Counted from the first letter of the stretch, positions 1-12,104 are shown. The stretch is DNA of 64,000 bases from Cercophora sp. LCS_1 (GCA_036250225.1 JAPZLL010000025.1:310001-374000); one strand, 5' to 3'. Made by a program: numbers and translations. The notes: generated by a model from the letters alone, not told the origin.

Positions 1-492
1 GTGAGGGCCATGAAGTTTGATGAGAAGAAGGTGCTTGGCGAGGACTATGTGTTGGCGGATGAGGAGGGCAAAGTGGCGATTCCGGCGGTGAGAAGCGCGG
101 AGTGGAGTTGGTTGGCGCCTTTTGTTGTGAGGAGTGTGGTTGAGGAGAAGAAGGATACGAAGGAGACTGGTGGTGGTAAAGGGCAGAAGGAGGGTGGTGC
201 CATAGAGGGTACAGGCGAGGGCCCCAAGGAAGCAAAGGCTGTTGGTGAGGAGAAAAAGGAGGTGCCTGTGGGAGAAAAGCAAAAGCGAACTGACGACGGC
301 AAGGACGGGGCCAAGGTGGATAAGGAGGCAGGCAAAGACGCTGAAAAGGTGAAGAAAGTGGCCAAGAAAGAGACCAAGTGGAACGCATTTGGAATCAAGG
401 AGGAGGATGGGAAGCCGAGGTGGGAGAAGGGACCGTACTGTGCGGTCGAGGGGTATTTGCAGCTGAGAAGGCCCATTCTGGGGCCGGAGTAG
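1..492 (+). CDS. C-terminal end of an unidentified Lys/Glu-rich protein (5' truncated by window)
   Basis: The reading frame is open from the first base of the window and stops at TAG 490-492, so this is the last ~163 residues of a longer protein. It begins with a short ordered-looking stretch (GEDYVLADEEG, then SAEWSWLAPFVVRS), followed by about 80 residues dominated by Lys, Glu, Gly and Asp, and ends with an aromatic block that includes GPYCAVEGYLQLRRP. The alternation of compact blocks with long charged linkers resembles the giant gene downstream at 2004-10747, which also ends with a Lys/Glu linker and a short ordered tail. I infer it may belong to the same kind of large repeat-rich protein, but I see no diagnostic motif. 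The strong codon regularity and lack of stops favour a real coding end. Confidence 0.6.
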   Translation: MRAMKFDEKKVLGEDYVLADEEGKVAIPAVRSAEWSWLAPFVVRSVVEEKKDTKETGGGKGQKEGGAIEGTGEGPKEAKAVGEEKKEVPVGEKQKRTDDGKDGAKVDKEAGKDAEKVKKVAKKETKWNAFGIKEEDGKPRWEKGPYCAVEGYLQLRRPILGPE

Positions 493-706
493 GATGCTTG
501 TCGACAGCCACGTTTTCCAGCTTATCTTGCATGGTCTCAACGACAGTTATCAACGCAAAGATGTTATTGCTTGCCCTAAAGTCCAACGATCGATTGCAAT
601 GAATATCCGCTGCAAAGTCACGTTTAATTTCCGAGGACAAAGTGTGCGATTAAAAAGCCCCTTCAAAAGATGTCCCCTGAAGAAGAAAAACAACACTAAT
701 CATCCA

Positions 707-1465
707 TCACTCCCCCTTCTCCCCCTCAACAACCGTTCCCTTCTTACGGATAGGGATATCCCTCACACCGTCCCAAACCACACCTCCAATCCAAGCCCCA
801 ACACCCGCCAACACGGCACCGGCGCCCGCAACACCAACATCCCGTCCAAGCAACCACGGGCCTCGTTTATTCAGCTCCCTGGGATCCCCATCCCCCGCCA
901 GCCCCGTACTCGCCCAATCCCCATTGGGATACTGACTAACCGTCAAAGCCAGCACCGCAAACGCCACGCCACTGAGCACACCCAAACCTCCCAACCCAGC
1001 AAGCAGCCGCACCAACACGCCTCCCCATCCAACCCATCCCATCACAACCACCACAATCCCACCCACCACGGCAGCAGCAATCAACGCATTGCCTGCATAC
1101 AGCAATTCGGCAGCCAAAGAAAGCTCCTGGCAAAACACCGGCGCGCGCGGCGCATTATTCGGACAAAGTCCCTGGGGCGACAAAGTGTGCACGCAAGATG
1201 GGGTGAACACCGTTTCTTCGACGGTCGTGTTATCCGACAAGGTGTTGGTGACGATGGACGCAGCGAGCGGACACGACCAGAACGGGGAGCGGGTTTCGAT
1301 GTTGTCGAGTTCGACGAGGTCGGATTTGGTTGGGTCGTAGATTGTGCGGTGCGACCAGTCGGAGCGGGAGAGGGAGACGGTTGTGAGGATGAAGGAGGGA
1401 ACGAGGGCGAGGAGAGGGAGGGTTGTTGCTAGGGGTGGGATGGCTGGTTTGAGTTTTGGTGCCAT
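707..1465 (-). CDS. Four-pass integral membrane protein, claudin/SUR7-like topology
   Basis: This intronless frame encodes 252 residues. Hydrophobic segments lie near residues 12-32, 122-148, 152-175 and 208-230, with a Cys-containing loop between the first and second (WSCPLAAS, SCVHTL, LCPNN, VFCQEL). That arrangement of four membrane spans with a cysteine-bearing first extracellular loop is shared by SUR7/PalI and claudin-like proteins. I see no signature strong enough to name a family. The C-terminal tail is basic and then acidic (IPIRKK, then GEKGE), as expected for a cytosolic end. It is transcribed divergently from the giant gene at 2004. The role is unknown; a plasma-membrane or vesicle membrane organiser is only an inference from topology. 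Confidence 0.7.
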   Translation of the reverse strand: MAPKLKPAIPPLATTLPLLALVPSFILTTVSLSRSDWSHRTIYDPTKSDLVELDNIETRSPFWSCPLAASIVTNTLSDNTTVEETVFTPSCVHTLSPQGLCPNNAPRAPVFCQELSLAAELLYAGNALIAAAVVGGIVVVVMGWVGWGGVLVRLLAGLGGLGVLSGVAFAVLALTVSQYPNGDWASTGLAGDGDPRELNKRGPWLLGRDVGVAGAGAVLAGVGAWIGGVVWDGVRDIPIRKKGTVVEGEKGE

Positions 1466-2003
1466 TTTTTTGCGGCATCAGAGACGTTGATTACCTAGTG
1501 CATGATGTTGTGTTGTCGTGGTGGTGATGAGCGCGTCGGAGGAGAAGACGCGATGGAAGGAAAAGATGCGAATTCGGAGAAGGGGGAGACCGAGGGCACG
1601 GCCTGGACCGGTTGCATAAAATTGTGCATATGCGCAGGGTGCGTTGTGGCTTGCTTAGGGTGAGCTGAATGCAAAGTGACAAAGTCAGCTCGCTTGTTAG
1701 CGCGCCGGCGCGGGCTTCGGGACCAGCACAGTGGCCGTTCAGCCCTTGGGAAACTTCCGGCGCTATGTGCCCCGTGGCGTCCTTCCGGGACCGGCGATCG
1801 GATTGGCATTGTGCGGGGAGACCCTGCTGGGCTTTCGGGGTCTTGGCCGGTCCCCAGTTCTGGAGCTCAGTGAGAAACCGGGCTCTGCCAAGCTGTGATT
1901 CCTCTTTGTCTGTGTCAAAAAAGTTTGGGAAGTGTCCCTAACAAGTTCAATATCCCACTCCTGTGGTTGTTTTGAAAGTGAACTGGTCTTCAAGAGTTCA
2001 GCC
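1466..2003. other. Divergent intergenic region, no gene seen
   Basis: This stretch lies between the start codons of the membrane protein and the giant fusion gene, so it should hold both promoters. It is GC-rich, with a GCGCCGGCGC palindrome near 1699. I see no clear TATA box and no convincing short gene. Confidence 0.5.
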
Positions 2004-4601
2004 ATGAGCGACGCGGGAGGCGGCTCTTCGTCCTCGTCGCGCGGGTGTAAGTCACTCCCAAATCGACAATGTCCGTCTGGCTGACACTCACAGGGCCGCC
2101 CGACAAGGAGGCAACCAACGAAGAGTTGAAGACGTTGATGAACGTTCCAGATGGTGGTAAATCCCAGGACACGTCGGCCTCGGGTCGTTCCTTTTGCATC
2201 AGTGTCGATGTTCTCACCATCAACATTGAGCGTGGCGATTCCGCCCTGTATCTGCTGATTGAACACCCTCACCATAGTTTAGTCAGTGCGAAGCCGTTTA
2301 TCCACCGAGCTGTTCTTATTGACGGCGGAATTGCGGAGGATGCAGCCAAGACGATCGAGCATGCCATGGGGAAGCTTAGAGAAAGGTATGAGTGGGACCC
2401 AAGATACAAGAATTTCCCGGCACTGGACGCTCTTGTCATTACGCATTGGGATAAGGGTGAGCATACCTAACTGTCGGTCGTGATATGATGGATGATTGCT
2501 GACAACTGCGCATACAAGATCATGCTGGCGGTTTGAAATGCCCACATCTGTCCCCCGATTCTCCACTAACATGTCCAAGGGTTGATTCAACTGATCAACA
2601 GGGAGGTTGAACGTAGCGCCGTCGGTGATGGCTTCAACAAGGACACTTATCTTTGCCCGTATTTCAAGTACGAGGACAATCAACGTGCAAAGCCGAAGAC
2701 GTTCTTGTATGCGCCATACTGGGGCGGGACTGGATTCAAGGGCAAGGACGCCAACTTCAAGTTGACCAACGGGAGTGGGAACCGCTCCAATGGCCGAGGC
2801 ACCGATGTTTTTCTTGACTGGCGTCTGGCAACCGCCGATGCCAAGCTTGTCAAGGCGGTGTGCAAGGTCAGGACTGGCTTTGACGTGGTGCTGGGTGCCA
2901 ACCTCTTTACCAACGAACTCTTGGAAAATGAGGATAGCTGGAGGGGTGTCAAGAGCCCTCAGAAGTTGGCTGAGCGCCACCATGGGCAGACGCATGGGGG
3001 GCAACCTGAGGGTGCCTGGCCAACGCTCTGCATTGTCGCAGGGGCAGATCACACGACAAACGTCTGCTGCGGAGATGAATCTACATCTACATCCAAGGGA
3101 GACGGAAAGAATAGTGGAAAAGACGAAAAGAAGGGCGATGACGGGGACGGAAAGAACAGCGGAAAAGACGAAAAGAAGGACGATGACGAGGACGAAATCG
3201 ATGAAGAGGATGATGACGATAACGACGATGAGAGTGAGGAAGAGGGCGAGGAAGAGGGCGATAAAGGGACAGGTTCACAGCCCAAGCCGGAAGATGAAAA
3301 AATTGCGATGAAGAGACGGCTCCTGGCCGAGTGGATGACCAAGAACCCGCCCTGGGACGGTGAACCCGAGGAAGAGATGGAAGAGGAGCTCAAAAAAACA
3401 AAAGCATCAACTTCCACCAGCTCCAGCTCCAACTCCACTTCCAATTCCAACACCGGTGGTACCGGCGGCACTGGTTCTCGCTCTCTTCCCGTACGGCCTC
3501 GACCTGGGAAGCGAGTCATCGACGCCAAGCATAACATGGCCGGACCGTCCAAAAGAAACCAGGGGTACTACACCAATGGCCACTCGCTCATCACCATGGT
3601 CATCTGGACAACGGGTCAACTGTCCATGTACTCGGCCGGAGATGCCAACTGGGAAAGCGAGATAAACGTCGTGTACTGGTGTGCCCACCCGGAAAACCCG
3701 TATAAATGCGTCCGCACCGTCAAGTTGAGCCACCACGGCTCGCACTTTTCAACCCCCAAAGAGTTGATGTCAGCCTTTAGGCCCAGAAACATCCTCGTCC
3801 CAGCAGCCAAGAACACCTTTGGTCATCCACGTAAGTTAATATTCCACCAGCAGTGTTGACATGGCTGACAAATATCTCCCTAGGATGGGAGCTTCTTCTA
3901 TACCTCTACCTCTGGCACCGCTGGTCTTTGGATAACCGTATCGCGATCGAGCCTGGCAACAAGTTCAGCAAGTTCATTGTCCGGGCTCCAAGATTCCCGT
4001 ACTACCTGACTTGGAACACCAGTGACGGCGGGCTGTTTCAACACGACAAGAAAACCTCTCGGTATACCGCATTCACCGATAACAAGGACCAGGACTTTGT
4101 GACCTTTCAGGGCCTCATCACTGATATGTGTAAAAAGGCAAAGGTCTCTCCAGACTATGTCGAGGGCTTCCGACGACAAGGTGCAGAAGTAGGTACGCAA
4201 CGCTCATGGATGAATGATACTGTCGCGAATGGGTGGAAAGTTTTGTCGTCAGTCGGGGAGGAGGCGGTGTTGAAAGGGAGCGGAACTGTGGCGGAGGGCC
4301 GTTTCCAGCTCATGCCGGCCGTTCCCGCCAAGGAGACCCTTATGATTGTCACCCATTGCCGGCCAGTCAACACGGAACTGCGGAAGCGGATGGACAGCGT
4401 GATTGACGGCACTGCATACACCGTTCTGGACAGACCGGTTCTCGAACCTAGCAAGAGCCGAAGAAATCGAAGCTCGTCTCAGTCCAGTACGTCCACGACC
4501 AGTACCTGGGTCAGCACTGGTTCAAGACGCTCATCGCGTCTTGCGGCACTCACGGAACCGTTGACGAACAACGATATTGTCATCGATAACGACAACGACG
4601 A

Positions 4602-4648
<47 letters not shown>

Positions 4649-7600
4649 ACAATAATAACAACGACAACGACGACAACAACAGTGGCGACGACAGCGGCAA
4701 CGACATGAATGTGGAGAGAAGGCCAACCCGCTCCAGGACAGCCGAAGCGAACATCTCTCGCAGGCAGATCCAGGTCCAGTCTCAGTCTCCAAGAGGAGGC
4801 ACCAAAAGGAGAGCCGGCAGTGTGAGTCAACCCGAACCAAAGAGCTCCAAGGGATCCAAAGACGCCAAGCCGGGAAAGGGAAAGGGAAACCGCCGAGTTG
4901 CCATGTTACGCCTCGCAACAGCTGCCTCTCCCTCGGTGGAGCCAGATCCATTCCCGACACCCACGTCCGACTTCATCCTCGCCCCTGGTCTTCCCGACAT
5001 CGACTGGTTATCTTTTAGCCTCCCCGTCTACCGCCTCTCAACGAACCACCTAGATCCAGAAATTGACAAGACAGTTCTCCTCCTCCTGGCACTGGGCGAC
5101 GCCATGGCCCTGTTCCTCGACAAAGATCTCAAGCTCAAATCTGACGACCCCCTACAAGAGTGGTTGTCATTCGCCCTCGGGCAGCCAGTAACCACCACCC
5201 TGTCCCTCGGCGGCACCCAGGAAAAGACTGTCGTGGGCTCCATCAAGCTCATCCTCCCATACGGAACCTTTTCCACCTCCACTCTCACCGGGAACTTTGT
5301 CGACAAACCGTCTTCCCAAACGAAGGATGTCATCATCGAAACCTCGGGCTTCTACCCTCTGCACTCCTTCCTCTGTCTCGGCCTCCCACAGCCGCCAGAG
5401 GGCACGCCAAAGCCCAAATGGACCATCTCCCAAGTCTTTTCCACCATCGGCGCCGATCTCACTCTCGACAACCGAACCGACCTTTTCGGGCCCGTCCTCG
5501 GTCTCGTTCTCGACCTCCTCATGGAAAAGGCCGGACTGAGCTTCACCCTCGAAAAGGGAATGATCTGGTTCCAACCGGGAGAGAGCTACCGCACCGTTCA
5601 AAGAATGGAGTGGTCCCTCGACCCATCCGGCACCGACGCCTTGTTTGCTTTTGCGAAGAAATGGCTGCCAAGTAGTCTGGCGATCGAAGCGCCGCGTATC
5701 GTGACGCGACGTGTCGCAGAGAGGATGGACTCAGCGACAAACTATGGCATGTCGCTGCATCATGAGATGTTGATTTTGTGTAGCGTGAGCAAGGGAAGCA
5801 AGAAGCTAACATGTGGCTTGGATCTGTATCTGAAGAACGGGTCGGAGGGTATGCTTGTTACTGTCAAGATGGGGGATGAGGGGATGAAGTTGGGTGGTGC
5901 GCTGGAGTGGTTGATGCCTGACATCAACACGGGGGAGTTCATGGATTGGATTCCTGGTATTGACAATGTGTCGGTGAGGTCGGTTGAGCTGGAGATTGGT
6001 GATGGGGTGGAGCGGGTGATGGTGAGGGCCGAGTATAGTCGTGATGAGTGGAAGGGTGACGATGGGAAGCCCGTTCGGTTCCTGGTACGTTTGCTCCGGT
6101 GGGGTTGGGGAGTTCGGCGCTGACAGACAGGGCAGTTGGCATACTCGTGGACGAAAGGGCTTGAGCAGCCCCATTCGATTTCCCTTTGTCTTTGGCTCGA
6201 GCCGGATATTCTGGAGTGGTTTACGCCGCAGGTCATGCCTGACTATGAGGATTTGTATTATCTGAGCCAGCCGAATCTGGCGACGAGCTATCTGGGCCTG
6301 CAGACTCTGATGCCAGGGGATTATGTGAGTCTTGAGTAAACACCATGATGCGGGATGATGCGCTGACGGCATAGAAACTCCCTGCCGAGCTGAGCCTGGC
6401 AATCCGAGACTTTGGCGTCAGTCTTCAAGGCCGCACCGTGAGCTTCACGGGAACGCTTGTGAGAGACGAGTCTGTTTCTACCGACAATCTCGGCATCACT
6501 CTCGAATATGTCGAGCTCAAGGCCTCGTACACCTGGGACGACAAAGATGGCAAACCCAATCACACCAGCCCTAGCAAAAACTCGTATGAGATCAGTCTCT
6601 CGACTTCAATCGACTTGCCAAAGTATCCGCCAGACGCCAAAGACGACGACGAGGACACATCAATCGATTGCAACATCAATCTTGTCAAGAATAAGGATGG
6701 CACGAGCATGTTTGCCCTCAAGGGACAAGTCTGGAACCTCAACATGGGACAGCTCGTCAGCTTTTTTGGGGATGACGGCGCTATTGTGCGCGATCTTTTG
6801 GGGCACATTTTCATCCCGTACCTGTCAATTGACTACAACTATGCGAGCAAGCCAAAGGAGAGTTCGGGGGAAAGCGGCGCTCAAGGGTCTAAGCAAGGCC
6901 AGCAAAAGGGAGCGAGTGCATCCGACTTCACCATGACCGGGACATTGGTTCTCGCAGAGATTATCGAATTGGACATCGACTTTCACCGGGACGCTGACGG
7001 CTGGGAGTTTGACGCCGAGATGACGGCTGCGGACAAGAAGATCAAGTTGACGGTTGAAAAGGTGGTGCAGTCGTTGCTTGGCGATGATGGGAAGTCGGCG
7101 ATTAAGGACATGCCAGATCTTGTCAGGAAGATCAACTTGGGGAAGGCGTCAGCCAAGTTGTCGCTTCGGTCTGTTAATCCTTCCGACGAAGGAACGGAAG
7201 GCGGAACATTAAAGGAGAAACCGGCCGCGTCACCAGGATCAGGAACAGTCGGAGCAAAGAACGACAACAAAAAGGGGCCAGGGACATTTACGACATGTCT
7301 TTCGCTGACAATTCCAATTGGTAAAAGCAAGCTCGAAGTTGCCTTTCTCCAGACAACCACTAAACCAGTCCCTGGAACGACATCGCCCAACCTCAAAGCA
7401 GCCACCAAGCGCATGGTCAAGGTGACTCTTGACGGTCTTCCATGGGATGACCTCCCCAAACTGCCCGTCGTAAACAGCATCAAGCCCCCATTCGACTCCC
7501 TCGGCTTCTACTGGATCCAAGACCCAACATGGACCGACGTCAAGACCCAACCTGGCTTGAACCGCGCCGAAGCCAAACGACTCGGCGAGTTGTCACCGGT

Positions 7601-10600
7601 TCTGTTCAAAGACAAACCTTCCGCCAAGCCCGACACCGACATCGTCCTCACGGCTGGCTGGCATTTCGTCATCCTCGACGCCAATGGCACCGACAATCCC
7701 CAGGCCATTCTCGACTACGCCTTCAACAAGCCCACCGTCCCTGCGACCTCCAAACCCACCACTGATCCCAGAACCGCCAGGCTGGCCACCACCTCTTCAA
7801 GCAACGCTCCCTCGCCAACAGCAACACCGCCACCCGGAACCTCCCACGCACCCCTCTCCAAAACCCTCGGCCCGCTGACCCTCTCCAACATTGGCCTCCG
7901 CTACACCGCCCCCACAATCACCATCCTCCTCGACGCAACCTGCACCCTAGGACCCCTTTCCCTTTCTCTACTGGGCCTATCCTTCACCTTCCCCCTAACA
8001 TCCTTCAACCAACTCCTCACAACCCGCCCCTCCCTCTCCCTCTCGGGCCTAGCCATCGCGTACACCGCACCGCCCGTCTCCATCGCAGGCATGTTTGTCG
8101 AACGCACAATCCCACCCAACACGGCCACAAACATCACAGGCGGAACGGTATACGTCGGCGGTGTCGCACTCACCATAGCACCATATAGCTTCATGTGCGT
8201 GGGTATGTACGGCGAAGTGCAGCAAACCGGTGGGGAGTACAAGACTGTCTTCTTTTTTGCCAAGTTGAATGGCCCGTTGATTGAGTTGGGTGTGGTGACG
8301 ATTGGTGGGATTTGTCTTGGGTTTGGGTATAATTCTGGGATTCGGAAGCCGAGGGTGCAGGAGGTGACGGAGTTTCCGATGGTGAAGAATGGGGGGCTGG
8401 ATGGGGATGTGTTGAGCGTTATGCAGGGGTTAGAGGGGGTGGTGAGTCCGGTTAACGGTAGTTGTGAGTCTTTTTTCATCCTTTTTCATCCTTTTTTTCA
8501 TGCATTTCTTCCACCATACCCTCTTCACTCTTTTTCCCTTTGCTCACCCGGTCTTTTCGATTCTTTTTTTTTCTTTATTTCCGTCACTCCTTTGTCTTGT
8601 TGTGCGGTGCTGACGATGATAGATTGGCTTGCTGCCGGGTTGGAAGCCAAGGTGATGAAGGTTCTGGACGTCAGCGCGGTGATCATCGTCGAGTTCACTC
8701 CCTACGTCAGCCTTGGCATCTTTGGGAAGGCGACGGCGCAGATGCCGCCTGCTCCGGCGAGACGGGAGGCGTGTTTCCTTTTTGTCGAGATGGGGATTGT
8801 GGCGAGCGTCGACTTTGAGGCTGGGGAGGTGCGGGTCGAGATGGAGCTGAGTCCCAACAGCTTTGTCTTGGCGCCGGCGTGTAAACTGACTGGTGGGTTT
8901 GCGCTGTGCTATTGGTATGGCAAGAGTCCATATGCCGGGGATTTTGTGTTTTCGGTTGGCGGGTATCATGCTGCCTTCAGACCGCCCGCGCATTATCCAG
9001 TTCCCAAGAGGCTGGGTATTTCGTGGGCCTTGGGCGACGGACTTTCAGTCAGAGGCGAGGCGTATTTCGCCATTACGCCCAAGGTGTGCATGGGTGGTGG
9101 CAAATACCAAGTGAACCTCGACGCAGGTGGGTTTGTTTACTCGAATAGGGGTTACGACGCTAACTGGCTAGGTCTCCTTCACGCTTGGTACACGGCCTGG
9201 GCGGACTTTTTGATGCAATATCAGCCGTTCCAGTTCATTGCCGATGTCGGCGTCGAAGTCGGTATCGAGTTTACCCTCGAGCTGTTGTTCATCTCGATCA
9301 ACATCGGCTGCACGCTCCGGGCGGAACTCACCCTCTGGGGCATGCCATTCGGTGGCGAGGTTTACGTCGACTTTTGGGTCTTTGGCTTTACCATTGGCTT
9401 TGGTGAAGACCAACATGGCTCAGACGCTGTTTCACTGAAAGAATTTCAGAACTTGCTGATGCAGACACCTGATGCCAACTCGGCGCGCGCTACTGAACAG
9501 GCTGGAACCGTTGACCAGATGCACATCTTGTCTGTTGAGACAGGAAGATATACGGAAAAGGCCAAAGACTCGGCCACTACACCTCAGGGCGAGATGTGGG
9601 AAGTCACGCGTGGCAGTTTCGTCTTCCACGCCCAGTCCCGCATCCCGGTGCAATCCGTCGAGCAGCTGCTGGGAACAGCCGCTGCGACTATCCCCAAGGA
9701 TGCTGTCACAAGCGCAAAGTTTGATGCGCCGTTCTTTGCCAGGCCAATGCATCTGAAGCAGCAGCTCAAGTCGACAATGACAGTCACTGTCAGGAAGCAT
9801 GGCGAGCCCGTCAAGAAGATTGAAGAGGATAAGGACAGCAAGACCGACAAGGACCGGAAGGACGGCGAGAGAACCACGGACGCCGACACTACAAAACCTG
9901 CGCTGCATGATGACGGGCCTCCCCTGGCATTTACCCCCGTTAAACCCGTGATGAAGCAAGTCCCAGAAGCTCTGTGGGGATTCTGTAAGCCTTCCACTCC
10001 GTTGGAAAGATCAAACTGACAGTTGCAGATGACGAGAGCAAAGCACCCGGTAGAAACCGCAACAACGTCACCGAGCTGTTGAATCCAAGTGGTGGGACCA
10101 TGGAGTTGATGATGGGTGCATCCTTCCACTGTCCACGACCAGACATCTCGGACGACAAGCTGGTCCCAGTGGACGTCTTGGCGTCCAACTCGTTTGATGT
10201 CTTCACCGAGAGCGACGACACAGGAGATGATGAGCATCCCGAGCTGAATGGAGACATTGTTGTTCAGGGCGGGACTTGGAAGTCCGAGAAGCCGGTGACC
10301 AGTGGCGATGATAAAGATGAAGGTGAGAATGTGAATGATAAAGTCAAGGAGCAGGAAGACAAGGAAAAGGGGGAGATGAACACAGCGAAGGAGACGAAGA
10401 AGGAGACGGAGAAGGAAGAGAAGGAGGAGGAGGAGAAGGAGAAAGAACAGGAGAAGGAGGTCGAGGGCAAGAAGGACAAGGCAAGACCCTGGCAGGCTGT
10501 CAAAAAGGCCTGGATGGCAGAGAAGGAGGGCACACAGATTGCACTTGGCGTACAAGAGACGAATTCGGGGGTCCACGATATCATGGATGCAACGGCAGCG

Positions 10601-10747
10601 CTGTGGAGTGATGCGTTTGGGTGGGACATGTCGGGCGAGAACTTCCTGAAGAACGAAGTTAACAAGAGGGAAGAGGTCACACCGCTCATTTGGACGCAGT
10701 TCGAGGAGGAGTACATGGCTTGTCCTCTGGTTGGAGTTGCGGCATGA
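2004..10747 (+). CDS. Giant fusion: ComEC-type metallo-beta-lactamase fold plus DUF6603-like region (~2,742 aa, 9 exons)
   Basis: Spliced exons: 2004-2046, 2094-2456, 2519-2530, 2580-3830, 3884-6084, 6136-6324, 6375-8463, 8623-9984, 10029-10747; they sum to 8,229 nt. The N-terminal ~560 residues carry THWDKDHAGG, which only appears when the introns at 2457 and 2531 are removed, and a later KLSHHGS; these are the metal site and the C-terminal motif of ComEC/Rec2-type metallo-beta-lactamase folds. An acidic, low-complexity insert (about residues 300-440) separates the two halves. A Ser/Asn run follows near residue 800. The rest is long, beta-rich and repetitive, and the stretch around 9240-9410 (VGVEVGIEFTLELLF; VYVDFWVFGFTIGFG) matches my memory of DUF6603. 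The intron at 8464-8622 is in frame, so retention is possible; its donor could also be 8458. An alternative start without intron 1 is ATG 2069. No signal peptide or clear membrane span is seen. Function is unknown. Confidence 0.75.
4602..4682 (+). repeat. AACAGC microsatellite coding for a Ser/Asn run
   Basis: A short tandem array of AACAGC units grades into AAC/GAC codons inside exon 5 of the giant gene. It encodes alternating Ser-Asn and then Asn/Asp. Because the unit is six bases, length changes keep the frame, so this is a likely site of length variation between strains. Confidence 0.9.
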
Positions 10748-10910
10748 GTCTTTCTATTGTCTTGTTCATCTCTCAAATATTCTGTCTATCCTATCATCTA
10801 CCATGCCGCTCCATGCTGCCGTCCCATGCACCAAGGCCATCTAATGCCTGCCTGTCTATCGCCTACTGTCGATGCTGTTGTCTAACCTCTATCGTTCTAC
10901 CCACCCCTGT

Positions 10911-12104
10911 CTAAACCTGTCCGATCTTGAATAGTCTATAATACCCTTCGTCTGCTCGCCCGACTCCATCTTGCTTCTCCAGCCTCTCGCTGTGCAGGAT
11001 CCTCAAAGGTCCCGATTCCTTGCTAAAGACAGACTCCACTGTGTCGGCCACATCGCCATGCCGTCCGTTTGGTCGAACAGTTTGTAACAACCAGAAGGTA
11101 CCACGAGGCGCCAATATCGTAGATGCGCAGTCGTATAGCATGGTTGCATGCTCAGGGTCGTAGACAACATCCGTGGCGATGATGAGATCGGCTGGCGTCT
11201 CTCCCAGTGGCCACGACGCTTCCAACTCAGGTTGGCCCCAATCAAGTGCGCAAGCCTGGACGGAGGACGCAGCTGGGAGGTTTGCCTGGATGTTGCCTTT
11301 GAGATTGGCGATAACTGTGGGGTGGTAGTCCGTCGCAACTACGACTGCCTTGTCGACTCCGAGCCGGGGAAGAAGCTGACCGAGAACAAGACTGACCAGT
11401 CCCGTTCCAGCACCGAGCTCGACGATTTTTGGAGAAACTCCCAAGTTCGCCTTTGAAACCTCAAACTGCCCAGGATTCTCGCAGAGCATGCGACACAATA
11501 CGATGGATGCACCCCATGTCTGCAACCCAACATCGGTGTGGTCCGCACCAGCTAGCCCATCATTGAGTCGCACCGAGATGCTTTGCTGGCCAGGGATCAG
11601 AAACGAAAAGTGTCGGCAGAACCCGTCGTCTTCATCGGCATTCGACTCGTCGTCACCGGAATCGGGACTGAGCAGCGCCGTCAACAAGTCGGCCGCCTTC
11701 TCCAATGCACTCTGCTGAGACTCATCCGACAAGAAACAGGCTGGCCGAGGATCCTCCTCTGCAGCGCAGGCGATGAATCTCTCCAGCCACCTCATCGCAA
11801 ACGATCGCTCAAACTCGTCGGCCCGAAGAAGCGCGACATCCTTGTCGGCTGCACTTTCCTTCTCGTCTTCATCCTCGGATGCATATCCCGAGTTGTAACC
11901 AGAATCAGTTGCGGGCGCGAGGTGATTCAACAGCTTGAACGGCTTGAAAGCATCGTATATCGCCGACGTGGGGACCGATACCGGACAATAAATGGCAAAC
12001 AGATTGTTTAGCGCCGAGGAAAGCTGCGACTCGTCGAGGTTGTCGAGCTGACGGAGAGGAGGCAGGCTGCTCGTGGGAGCCAGCGGCCGACCCGCTGGCC
12101 GCAT
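10911..12104 (-). CDS. Methyltransferase-16 family protein, probable protein-lysine methyltransferase
   Basis: This intronless frame gives 397 residues from ATG 12104; an upstream in-frame ATG at 12164 would add 20 residues of no obvious character. The C-terminal half is a class I SAM-dependent methyltransferase. Motif I is VELGAGTGLVSLVL, the acidic post-I strand is VVATDYHP, and the motif IV region is DLIIATDVVYDPEHA. This combination is typical of the METTL21/EFM group that methylates lysines in translation factors. The N-terminal half is helical with an acidic linker (SEDEDEKES). The length and two-part layout are reminiscent of yeast Efm2, but I cannot separate that from other members. 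It converges on the giant gene with only ~160 bp between stop codons. Expected location is the cytosol. Confidence 0.8.
   Translation of the reverse strand: MRPAGRPLAPTSSLPPLRQLDNLDESQLSSALNNLFAIYCPVSVPTSAIYDAFKPFKLLNHLAPATDSGYNSGYASEDEDEKESAADKDVALLRADEFERSFAMRWLERFIACAAEEDPRPACFLSDESQQSALEKAADLLTALLSPDSGDDESNADEDDGFCRHFSFLIPGQQSISVRLNDGLAGADHTDVGLQTWGASIVLCRMLCENPGQFEVSKANLGVSPKIVELGAGTGLVSLVLGQLLPRLGVDKAVVVATDYHPTVIANLKGNIQANLPAASSVQACALDWGQPELEASWPLGETPADLIIATDVVYDPEHATMLYDCASTILAPRGTFWLLQTVRPNGRHGDVADTVESVFSKESGPLRILHSERLEKQDGVGRADEGYYRLFKIGQV

Noticed and set aside
45..476. Long complement frame opposite the left-edge gene
   Set aside because: Low-complexity Ser/Pro/Phe translation of the Lys/Glu-rich sense strand; a shadow.
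494..1432. 312-codon + frame opposite the four-pass membrane protein
   Set aside because: Basic, Pro/His-rich shadow; the complement frame has clear membrane topology.
3049..3552. Ser-rich complement frame in the giant gene
   Set aside because: Shadow of the Asp/Glu and Ser insert.
9584..10576. 330-codon complement frame with Leu/Phe runs
   Set aside because: Leu run is the complement of Lys/Glu codons in exon 9 of the giant gene.
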